Source of the DNA: Nitrospirota bacterium
GTDB lineage: Bacteria; Nitrospirota; UBA9217
Assembly: GCA_027456925.1 (NCBI GenBank)
Contig: DAIDTZ010000224.1
Location: 1-12,742 of the forward strand
Direction of reading: 5' to 3'
Length of the DNA: 12,742 nucleotides
Both the position numbers and the translations under genes were made by a program. This document shows, piece after piece, positions 4,810 to 11,528 of this stretch; position 1 is the stretch's first letter, and each line of letters opens with the position of its first letter. A model generated the notes under the pieces. The model was not told the origin of the DNA. It saw nothing but the letters and a program-made list of their open reading frames with translations, and made no database searches.

Positions 4810-7806
4810 ATGACAACAGGAAATAAGACAGCAGGTATCTTAAGTTTTACCCTTGTTCTCATTCTGTTTCAGTCAAACCTGTACGGCGCAGAGGAAAGAC
4901 CTGCGCAGTCCCTTCCGGTCTGCCGTCTCTCCGTCTCTTTCGATTTAAAAAGCAATCTTCTGAAAGGCATTGCGACGATTACGGCGCCCGAAGCGGGCGC
5001 TGTGGTTTCTACGGGCAATCTCAGGATCACCTCGGCAACCGTGAACGGGTCGGGTTACTGGCCGATAGGTAATCAGTTCAGGATACGTGGCAGGGGGACA
5101 CTCGAAATAACGTACGAGGAGACGTTCAGGGGAGACCGGGGAACCCGGGGGAATCTTGAGAATCCGGGCGTTGTACCCGCAGGCGTAGTGAATGACAAGG
5201 GCATCTCGCTTACCAACGACTGGTATCCTGCAATCAATGGACTTGCCTATTATAAGCTGACCGCTCTTGTGCCGGACAATTTCACCGCCCTATCGGAAGC
5301 AGATGAAATTACCGCGAGGGAAACCGTTGCGGGTAAGGAATATTCATTTGTTTTTCCCCATCCGGTAACCGGGATAACCTTTGTTGCGGGCAACTACCGG
5401 GAGGCCAGGGGCACCGTTGACGGCATCAACATTTATACTTACTTCTTTCCCGAAGACGCCTCCCTTGCCGCCAACTACCTCGCCCACGCAAAGAAGTATT
5501 TCAAAATGTATAATGAACTTCTCGTCCCCTATCCCTACAAAAGATTCTCCGTCGTGGAGAACATCCTGCCTACGGGTCTTTCCGTGCCTACCTTCACTCT
5601 CCTGGGGCAGGAAATCGTCCGCCTTCCCTTTATTCCCGAGACCTCCCTGGGCCATGAAATCACCCATCAATGGTTCGGAAATTATGTGTATGCCGACTTT
5701 AAAAAGGGCAACTGGCTTGAAGCGATCACCACCTATCTCTCCGATCATCTGTATGAGGAACAGAAAGGCAAAGGATGGGAGTACAGGAAGAATATCCTCA
5801 TCAATTTCCAGAGCTACGTCACCCCTGACAAGGATTTCCCCCTCAGAGCTTTCAAGGAAAGGACCGGTTTCGCATCCGCGGCCATCGGCTACGGAAAAGG
5901 GGCGATGCTTTTTCACATGCTCGAGAACCTGGTCGGGAGAGACACCTTCTATAAAGCGCTGCGGAGGCTCATCGAGGACAATAAATTCAAACAAGCCTCG
6001 TGGGCCGACGTGGAGAGGCCCTTTGAACAGGAATCCGGCAAAAGCCTCGGATGGTTTTTCAGCCAGTGGCTCGATCGCAAGGGCATTCCCTCTTTCGAAG
6101 TACGCTACCCCGGCGCCCTCGTTTTAAAGGGAATCCCGTCCGCCTCATTCGAGCTTGTACAGAAGGGAGAGCCTTACAACATCGTCCTGCCTTCTAACGT
6201 GATCACAAAAAGCGGCGGCGTGAAGCGGGCGCTGCCGCTTGAGAAGGAGCAACAGAGTTTCGACATCACCTTGAAAGGAGACCCTTCCGGCTTAATTCTT
6301 GACGAAGACTACGATGTGATGCGGACCCTTGCCCCCTCCGAATTTCCTCCGGTCATTGCCCGGCTCCTGGGGGATGAAAAAAGGCTTATCGTCTACCCTG
6401 AAAAAGAGAAAGCCAAATACGCCGGACTCATAGCCCTTTTCAAAAGTGCAGGATTTGCCGCAAAAGAACAGCGTGAGGTGAATGACAAGGATATCCAGTC
6501 CTCCTCCCTCCTTATTCTGGGTTCTGAAAGCCCTGTCTTGCAAAGACTTTTCGGCGCGGCCGGTGAACGGACGCCGGGATTTCTCCTTCTGGTGCGAAAT
6601 AACCCCCTGAACACTTCAAAGGTTGCGGCCTATGCCAACGGGGATTCGCAGGAAGAAGTCGACCTCGCTGCGGAAAAGATATTCCACTACGGAAAGTATT
6701 CGTTCCTCCGTTTTGAAAAAGGGAGAAATGTGGCCAAACAAATTGCCGAAACCGACCGCGGCATGACCTTCAAGCTCCATGATCCCGTAGAAGGGGTTGA
6801 GCCGGCACGGGCATTAAAGCTCGGCGACATAATCGATGCTGTCAGCGATAAGCCCGTCATCCTCATCGGGGAGCGGCATACCAATTATGAGGACCATCAG
6901 GTGGAGCTCGAGGTGATCAGGGGCCACTTCAAGAGAGGCAAAAAATTCGCAATCGGGATGGAAATGTTCCAGAGGCGTTTCCAGAAGGCAATAGATGCAT
7001 ATCTCTCCGGGGCCGCGGACGAACGGGAGTTTCTCAAAAAGACGGAATATTTCAAACGGTGGGGGTTCGACTATAATTATTACCGGGGGATCATAGAGTT
7101 CGCCAAAGCGAAGGGCATTCCCCTGGTCGCGCTGAATCAGCGATCAAGCATTATGGACAAGGTGGCAAGGGGAGGACTCGACGCCCTTTCCGCAGAAGAG
7201 AAGCAAGAGATCCCCCAGGATATGGACATGACGGATGAGTCTTATAAAGAGCGGCTGAAAGCGGTATATGAAGACCACCCGGGCAAATTAACGTTCGAAA
7301 ATTTTTACCAGTCACAGATCCTCTGGGATGAAACCATGGCGCACTCAGCAGCCCGATTTCTGAAGGAGCATCCTGATTACCAAATGATCGTGCTTGCCGG
7401 GGTTGAGCATATCATGTACGGTTCGGGGATCCCGAGCCGGATTCACCGGCTTATTGGCAGAGACTGCGTCACGCTTATCAACGGCGCCTTCGACAGGAAC
7501 ATCGGCACCTATGTGCTTTTTCCAAAGCCCCTCAAGCCTCCTTTTACCGCGAAGCTGGGGGTAATTATCCGGGAATCAGGCGGCATGGCGCAGGTCAGCG
7601 CTTTTTCTCCTGACAGCGTCGCATTAAAATCAGGGCTCAAAGAAGGGGACATCATTACCGACCTGGACGGCTGGAAGATACAAACCGTAAACGATATCAA
7701 GATCGCCCTCTTTGACAAAGCACCGGGCCAGACAATAAAAGTGAACGTGGTAAGAAAAAGATTTCTTCTTGGTGATAGGAACCTTGAATTTTACATCTCC
7801 CTGTAG
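4810..7806 (+). CDS. Exported M1-type metallopeptidase / ChaN-Tiki-like / PDZ fusion protein
   Basis: A 998-residue predicted periplasmic protein. A signal peptide (about 1-26, ending near LYGA) leads to an M1-like peptidase region (about 35-430). That region has HEITH (282-286), an expected third zinc ligand Glu304 in NWLEAITTY (301-309), and YGKGAM (361-366) supplying a probable catalytic Tyr361. The classical GxMEN substrate motif is replaced by VVENILPTGLSVPTFTLLG (248-266). Residues about 510-650 form an unassigned alpha/beta-looking region ending in HYGKYSFLRF. A ChaN/Tiki-like domain (DUF399 type, about 665-905) follows, with ILIGERHTNYEDH (684-696), MEMFQRRFQ (717-725) and AGVEHIMYGSGIP (863-875). 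Family members bind haem (ChaN) or are metalloproteases (Tiki). The C-terminus is a PDZ domain (about 913-998, with GLKEGDIITDLDG). AGGAGG (4798-4803) lies 6 bases before the ATG. The stop is TAG. Substrate unknown. Confidence 0.85.
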   Translation: MTTGNKTAGILSFTLVLILFQSNLYGAEERPAQSLPVCRLSVSFDLKSNLLKGIATITAPEAGAVVSTGNLRITSATVNGSGYWPIGNQFRIRGRGTLEITYEETFRGDRGTRGNLENPGVVPAGVVNDKGISLTNDWYPAINGLAYYKLTALVPDNFTALSEADEITARETVAGKEYSFVFPHPVTGITFVAGNYREARGTVDGINIYTYFFPEDASLAANYLAHAKKYFKMYNELLVPYPYKRFSVVENILPTGLSVPTFTLLGQEIVRLPFIPETSLGHEITHQWFGNYVYADFKKGNWLEAITTYLSDHLYEEQKGKGWEYRKNILINFQSYVTPDKDFPLRAFKERTGFASAAIGYGKGAMLFHMLENLVGRDTFYKALRRLIEDNKFKQASWADVERPFEQESGKSLGWFFSQWLDRKGIPSFEVRYPGALVLKGIPSASFELVQKGEPYNIVLPSNVITKSGGVKRALPLEKEQQSFDITLKGDPSGLILDEDYDVMRTLAPSEFPPVIARLLGDEKRLIVYPEKEKAKYAGLIALFKSAGFAAKEQREVNDKDIQSSSLLILGSESPVLQRLFGAAGERTPGFLLLVRNNPLNTSKVAAYANGDSQEEVDLAAEKIFHYGKYSFLRFEKGRNVAKQIAETDRGMTFKLHDPVEGVEPARALKLGDIIDAVSDKPVILIGERHTNYEDHQVELEVIRGHFKRGKKFAIGMEMFQRRFQKAIDAYLSGAADEREFLKKTEYFKRWGFDYNYYRGIIEFAKAKGIPLVALNQRSSIMDKVARGGLDALSAEEKQEIPQDMDMTDESYKERLKAVYEDHPGKLTFENFYQSQILWDETMAHSAARFLKEHPDYQMIVLAGVEHIMYGSGIPSRIHRLIGRDCVTLINGAFDRNIGTYVLFPKPLKPPFTAKLGVIIRESGGMAQVSAFSPDSVALKSGLKEGDIITDLDGWKIQTVNDIKIALFDKAPGQTIKVNVVRKRFLLGDRNLEFYISL

Positions 7807-7968
7807 GTTGCGATGTCTCGAATGAGAATGGTAGTTCCGCATGGGCCGGATGGAGAAAGTAAACTTCAGGATTCTAAATTTAAGAAACATCCTTTTTCCC
7901 GGCCTGAGGTAGTCCGGGTACGTGCGGTATACTAGCTCAAGTTGCTTTGTCCAAGAGAGGTTTTTCAC
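7807..7968. other. Intergenic region with hairpin before the transporter-like gene
   Basis: A 162-base gap. CCCGG (7898-7902) can pair with CCGGG (7914-7918), extended by an inner CT/AG pairing, but no T-run follows on either strand, so I do not call a terminator. A promoter-like -10 lies at its end (listed separately). Nothing else is recognised. Confidence 0.4.
7904..7933 (+). promoter_or_regulatory. Candidate sigma-70 type promoter for the transporter-like gene
   Basis: TATACT (7928-7933) matches five of six bases of the -10 consensus. An 18-base spacer separates it from CTGAGG (7904-7909), a weak -35. The expected start of transcription, about 7940, would leave a leader of about 30 bases before the ATG at 7969. 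The hairpin at 7898-7918 overlaps the -35 side. Confidence 0.4.
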
Positions 7969-8829
7969 ATGACCCCGTTTTCAGCGTTGATATATTCGCT
8001 CTTCTTCGGGCTGCTGCACGGGATCCTGCCGGATGAGCACACCTGGCCCATCACGTTCAGTTACGCGATAGGCGGCGCAAGCGGCAGGGAGGGCATGAAA
8101 GCGGGGCTGTACTTTTCCGCCGCCTTCACGCTCCAGCGCGCGCTTGTTTCAGAGCTCGCCTACCTGGCCCTGGCCCCCTTCCTGCTTAACCCGGCCGTCA
8201 ACGGCGTTGTTTACATTGTCGTCGGCATCGCAATGTCCGTTGCAGGCGCAATAGTCCTGCGCAAGAACCGATACGTCCACCTCCACCTCTTCGGCCACTG
8301 TCACGGAGAGGCCTGTAAAATGGAACAAACGGGACGGCTCTTCACGAAGCTGCATGAAGAGCCGTCCGGGCGCGCGGCCACGCCCCCGGTACAATGGACG
8401 ATCATTCACGGGTTTATTGCCGGGTTCGGTTTCGGCGGATTTTCGCTTTTTGTGAACACCGTGGCCGCCCCTGCAATGAAAAGCCCCTGGGCGGGGTTTC
8501 TCCCGGGACTGGTTTTCGGACTGGGGACCATGATCATGCTCGTGATCGTCGGCGGCGTGTTCGGCGCCTCCCTGCGATGGATCCACGCGCTTACGGAAGA
8601 AGAAATAAAGCGGATCGGCTCACAGACCGGCGGCCGGACGCTGTTCTTCGGCGGAATACTCTTCGGGGCCTCGGGAGTTGCCGCCGTGACGGGCCTGGAC
8701 CGTTACTTGCCCTTCGCCTCCGACTACGCGTTCATTGTGCTTTTCATGATCATGATAGCAATCCCGGCTTTTGCATATTCGTGGAAAGAAGTCCTGGCAA
8801 CGCGAAAGTTGACGGCCCCCAAATCGTAA
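7969..8829 (+). CDS. Polytopic membrane protein, NicO/UreH-like putative metal transporter
   Basis: A 286-residue protein with about seven hydrophobic segments (roughly 5-20, 45-72, 78-97, 143-168, 175-200, 224-241, 253-270). The first helix holds HGILPDEH (17-24), resembling the His/Asp-rich HxxDxDH motif that NicO nickel/cobalt and UreH-type transporters use for metal. The second half has a matching IIHGFIAGFGFGGF (145-158), suggesting the inverted two-part design of this transporter group. The loop between them contains HLHLFGHCHG (104-113), a His/Cys cluster typical of metal-handling loops. I cannot tell nickel or cobalt uptake from export or from another cation, and TauE/SafE-like proteins look similar. 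Start ATG 7969 was chosen because AGAGAGG (7954-7960) lies 8 bases upstream; an in-frame TTG at 7942 has no such site. The ATPase gene begins about 50-70 bases downstream, probably in the same transcript. Confidence 0.6.
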   Translation: MTPFSALIYSLFFGLLHGILPDEHTWPITFSYAIGGASGREGMKAGLYFSAAFTLQRALVSELAYLALAPFLLNPAVNGVVYIVVGIAMSVAGAIVLRKNRYVHLHLFGHCHGEACKMEQTGRLFTKLHEEPSGRAATPPVQWTIIHGFIAGFGFGGFSLFVNTVAAPAMKSPWAGFLPGLVFGLGTMIMLVIVGGVFGASLRWIHALTEEEIKRIGSQTGGRTLFFGGILFGASGVAAVTGLDRYLPFASDYAFIVLFMIMIAIPAFAYSWKEVLATRKLTAPKS

Positions 8830-8896
8830 GCATCGTCATGACACTTCCCGGCTCCGTACCTGTCGAGCGGGGACAACAATGAAAGAGAGGCCATTC

Positions 8897-9775
8897 ATGG
8901 ATTCAGGCGCGAGGAGCACATCGGAGTACAAGAAAATCCCGCTAAAAGAGACGCTCGAATCCCTGCAGACCACCGCAAACGGCCTTTCCGGGGCGGAAGC
9001 CGCGAAACGCCTTGCGCTCTTCGGGCATAACGAGATAACCGAAAAAAAGAAGAACCCCTTTCTTGAATTTCTGCTGCGCTACTGGGGCCCCATGCCGTGG
9101 CTGCTGGAGCTGGCAATGGGACTCTCCTTCGTCCTGCATCATACCCTTGAAGGGATCATTATTTTCGTGCTGCTCACGGTAAACGCGGTCATCGGCCATC
9201 TCCATTCGCGTGGTTCGCAAAAAGCAATCGAGCTTCTTAAGAAAAAGCTGGCGATCAAGGCGAAGGCATTGCGGGACGGGAAGTGGGGCATGCAGGAGTC
9301 GCGGGACCTCGTGCCCGGAGACATTATCTCCATCGGGCTTGGGGACATCGTGCCCGCCGACGCCAAAATCGTGAGCGGGGGGCTTTCCGTCGACGCCTCG
9401 GCCCTGACCGGGGAGTCCCTTCCGGTGGAGACGCATGAATCGGACATCATTTATTCAAGCGCCGTTGTGCGGAGGGGGACAGCGAGGTGCGCCGTGGTCA
9501 ATACGGGCGCGCACACGTACTTCGGGAAAACCGCGGAACTGGTCAACATAGCAAAGCCCAAGTCCCATCAAGAGGCCGTGATGATGGCCATGGTCAAATA
9601 TATGATGTACTTCGGCATCGGCGCGCTGGTCCTGGTCCTCGCCTACGGCCTGCTCGCGAATCTGCACGAACATCTCGTCACCATGCTGACCCTGGCCGTG
9701 ATCTTCCTCATGGGCGCGGTGCCCGTGGCCCTTCCCGCGGTGCTCACCATCGTCCAGGCAGTGGGAGCAATGTAG
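8897..9775 (+). CDS. H+-ATPase fragment 1: N-terminus, M1-M4 and actuator domain
   Basis: The first open segment, to the first TAG. It contains the cation-ATPase N-terminal region (FGHNEITEKKKNPF), helices M1-M2 (PMPWLLELAMGLSFVLHH and GIIIFVLLTVNAVIG), the actuator domain with LVPGDIISIGLGDIVPADA and the dephosphorylation loop TGES, and helices M3-M4 ending in VPVALPAVLTIVQAVGAM. The stop falls at the start of the stalk after M4. Related pumps, as I recall them, read 'AMELA.KGVLVTRL' here, so the TAG most simply derives from GAG (Glu) by one change. A protein of this length would have no phosphorylation site. Confidence 0.6.
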   Translation: MDSGARSTSEYKKIPLKETLESLQTTANGLSGAEAAKRLALFGHNEITEKKKNPFLEFLLRYWGPMPWLLELAMGLSFVLHHTLEGIIIFVLLTVNAVIGHLHSRGSQKAIELLKKKLAIKAKALRDGKWGMQESRDLVPGDIISIGLGDIVPADAKIVSGGLSVDASALTGESLPVETHESDIIYSSAVVRRGTARCAVVNTGAHTYFGKTAELVNIAKPKSHQEAVMMAMVKYMMYFGIGALVLVLAYGLLANLHEHLVTMLTLAVIFLMGAVPVALPAVLTIVQAVGAM

Positions 9776-9790
9776 CTTGCCGGAAAGGGT

Positions 9791-10246
9791 GTGCTCGTGA
9801 CCAGGCTCGATTCGATCGAGGACGCGGCTTCCATCGACGTTCTGTGCTTTGACAAAACGGGGACCATAACGCAGAACAGGCTGTCGGTTGTTGATGCCGT
9901 TCCCTTTTCCGGGTTCCGGAAGGAAGACGTCGTTATCATGGCCGCGTTGGCGTCTCAAAAGGAAGGCATGGACCTCATTGACAGCGCGGTCCTCGAATAT
10001 GCCAAAGCCGCAGGCGTTGATCTCACGCCCTTTCATCAGCTCTCGTTTAAGCCTTTCGACCCGTCGATCAAGAGAACAGAGGCGACTGTCGAAGGTGCAG
10101 GAAAGAGCTTCAAAGCCGTGAAAGGCGCGGCCCAGGTGGTCATGTCCCTGTGCCGGGACATGGACCAAAAGACGCGGGAGCAGGCAAACGGAACGATCGA
10201 GGAGTTCTCGAGGAACGGCTACCGGACGATCGCAGTCGCGCGGTAG
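9791..10246 (+). CDS. H+-ATPase fragment 2: phosphorylation site and nucleotide-binding domain
   Basis: The middle segment between the two TAG codons; the nearest possible start is the GTG at 9791, with no clear ribosome binding site. It carries the P-domain opening CFDKTGTITQNRL with the aspartate that is phosphorylated, then the N-domain with FKPFDPSIKRTEA and KGAAQVV, a variant of the KGAP ATP-site motif. It ends at NGYRTIAVAR followed by TAG. The open segment is unlikely to be translated independently and is best read as part of the broken or read-through gene. Confidence 0.4.
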   Translation: MLVTRLDSIEDAASIDVLCFDKTGTITQNRLSVVDAVPFSGFRKEDVVIMAALASQKEGMDLIDSAVLEYAKAAGVDLTPFHQLSFKPFDPSIKRTEATVEGAGKSFKAVKGAAQVVMSLCRDMDQKTREQANGTIEEFSRNGYRTIAVAR

Positions 10247-10291
10247 GGAGAGGAGGGATCGGATGAGCTCAGATTCGCGGGCCTGCTGCCC

Positions 10292-11323
10292 ATGGCGGAC
10301 CCGCCCCGGCCGGAATCAAAAAGCATGATAGAGCAGGCGCGAAAACTGGGGATCAAGCCGATCATGCTTACCGGCGACAGTATGGCCATAGCAAAGGAAA
10401 TAGCCGGTCAGGTAGGGATCGGGAGCACCATTATCCGGATGGCGGACATCCAGGGTTTGAGCGAAGAGGAGCAGGTCAAAATCGTTGAAGCATCCAACGG
10501 GTTCGCTGAGATCTATCCCGAGGACAAGTACAAAGTCGTGAAGCTCCTGCAGTCGCGGGGCCACATGGTGGGAATTACCGGGGACGGGGTGAACGATGCG
10601 CCGGCGCTCAAACAAGCGGAGATGGGAATCGCGGTCAGCAACTCGACCGATGTGGCAAAGGCGTCCGCAAGCGTGGTCCTGACCGAGCCGGGGATAGGCG
10701 TGATCATCAATGCGGTGACCATCAGCAGGCAGACCTACCAGCGGATGCTCACCTGGGTGCTCAATAAAGTCACGAAGGTCATAGAATTCGTCGGGCTGAT
10801 CACCCTGAGCTTCTTCTGGCTCCACGATATCGTGCTTTCGCTCCTGGGCATGTCGCTGCTCGTGTTCGCAAACGATTTCGTGACCATGTCCCTGGCGACC
10901 GACAAGGTGACCTCGACGCCGAATCCGAACATATGGAACGTCAAAAACATCACGCTGGCATCGCTCGTTCCCGGCATGCTCCTGGTCGTGGAAGGCCTGC
11001 TCGTGATCTACATGGGGAAAAACTATTTTCATCTTGCCTGGGAACAGCTGCGCACCCTGGTCATGCTGAACCTGATATTCAACAGCCAGTTCAGGGTGTT
11101 GATCGTGCGGGAAAGGCGGCACTTCTGGTCGTCAATGCCGGGCAGGGAATTGCTGCTCCTGAGCATGGCGACCATCATCGGATTTGCGCTCCTGGGCGTT
11201 TACGGCGTCTTTGTCCAGCCCCTCGCCCCGCCTCAGATCCTCGCGGTGCTGGCGTTCTCCGTAATCTTTACTCTCGGCATAGACTTTCCCAAATACTATT
11301 TGTTCAGGAAGTTCCGACTGTGA
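10292..11323 (+). CDS. H+-ATPase fragment 3: rest of P-domain and helices M5-M10
   Basis: The last segment, usually opened at ATG 10292 (MADPPRPESK). Homology continues without a gap from codon 10247, so this ATG is an internal Met rather than a real start. It contains DPPR, IMLTGDS, ITGDGVNDAPALKQAEMGIAVSNSTDVAKASA (a typical hinge region), and M5-M6 with FANDFVTMSLATDKV carrying the conserved M6 Asp. Four more helices end at the TGA at 11321-11323. The conservation shows no loosening compared with fragment 1, which argues that the stops are recent or tolerated. Confidence 0.5.
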   Translation: MADPPRPESKSMIEQARKLGIKPIMLTGDSMAIAKEIAGQVGIGSTIIRMADIQGLSEEEQVKIVEASNGFAEIYPEDKYKVVKLLQSRGHMVGITGDGVNDAPALKQAEMGIAVSNSTDVAKASASVVLTEPGIGVIINAVTISRQTYQRMLTWVLNKVTKVIEFVGLITLSFFWLHDIVLSLLGMSLLVFANDFVTMSLATDKVTSTPNPNIWNVKNITLASLVPGMLLVVEGLLVIYMGKNYFHLAWEQLRTLVMLNLIFNSQFRVLIVRERRHFWSSMPGRELLLLSMATIIGFALLGVYGVFVQPLAPPQILAVLAFSVIFTLGIDFPKYYLFRKFRL

Positions 11324-11457
11324 GTACTTAAAAACCTGGTTCGCCCGCCCGATTTTTGCTCATGCTGCGGGAAAAAGCCGTTTCGTGAATACCCGGGAAA
11401 TGAAAGAAAATGCACAGTTCTGCGCAAAAGAAAAAGTAAATTTGTCCTGACCTGCCC

Positions 11458-11486
11458 TTGACAGGACCGCCCCTCTCTGCTATTGA
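11458..11486 (+). promoter_or_regulatory. Candidate promoter for the histidine kinase gene
   Basis: A perfect -35 TTGACA (11458-11463) is followed after 17 bases by TATTGA (11481-11486), a weak -10. Transcription would begin near 11493, inside the palindrome that follows. This placement argues against translation starting at GTG 11490 and for the ATG at 11529 or 11556. Confidence 0.45.
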
Positions 11487-11505
11487 TATGTGCATATGCA
11501 CATAT
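11486..11505. promoter_or_regulatory. 20-bp perfect palindrome, candidate operator
   Basis: ATATGTGCATATGCACATAT reads the same on both strands over all 20 bases. It begins at the end of the putative -10 and covers the expected transcription start of the kinase gene, where a dimeric repressor would be well placed. No regulator gene for it is visible in the window. Confidence 0.5.
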
Positions 11506-11528
11506 TGCGCGACGTGGCGCGGAAAACG

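Larger units (their letters stand above)
8897..11323 (+). pseudogene. P3A-type proton-pumping ATPase interrupted by two in-frame TAG codons
   Basis: One continuous frame encodes a full plasma-membrane H+-ATPase-like P-type pump, broken only by TAG at 9773-9775 and TAG at 10244-10246. No frameshift exists: all three open segments share the same phase. Numbering from the upstream ATG at 8879 with stops counted, landmarks are LTGES (176-180), PVALP (282-286, helix M4), phosphorylated Asp325 in DKTGT, LTGD (497-500), TGDGVNDAP and ANDF in M6 with Asp666. Asp666 matches the proton-binding Asp of plant and fungal pumps, and Asn102 in M2 matches its partner. Start 8897 is preferred because AGAGAGG (8884-8890) sits 6 bases upstream; ATG 8879 is the alternative. 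Termination at the first TAG would remove the phosphorylation domain, so without readthrough the product cannot pump. It may be a recent pseudogene, a sequencing error or a readthrough case. Confidence 0.8.

Noticed and set aside
4614..4862. Short open frames on both strands through the inverted repeat
   Set aside because: Their translations derive from the palindromic element, and the plus-strand one runs through the ribosome binding site of the fusion gene. There is no independent evidence of coding.
7898..7918. GC-rich hairpin as a terminator of the fusion gene
   Set aside because: No T-run follows on the plus strand, and on the minus strand the run after the stem is A, not T.
7804..7935. 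TAG readthrough of the fusion gene extending toward the transporter gene
   Set aside because: The frame runs only 42 codons to another TAG, the stretch has no domain, and the PDZ domain ends naturally at the first TAG. The shared frame with the next gene is a one-in-three coincidence.
9750..9800. Frameshift as the cause of the ATPase interruption
   Set aside because: The frame before and after each TAG is identical, and homology resumes at the very next codon, so each break is a nonsense codon only.
10316..11122. 268-codon open frame on the minus strand opposite the ATPase
   Set aside because: The translation is rich in His, Asp and Glu, as expected for an antisense of P-type ATPase sequence, and has no domain. 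It is a shadow of fragment 3.
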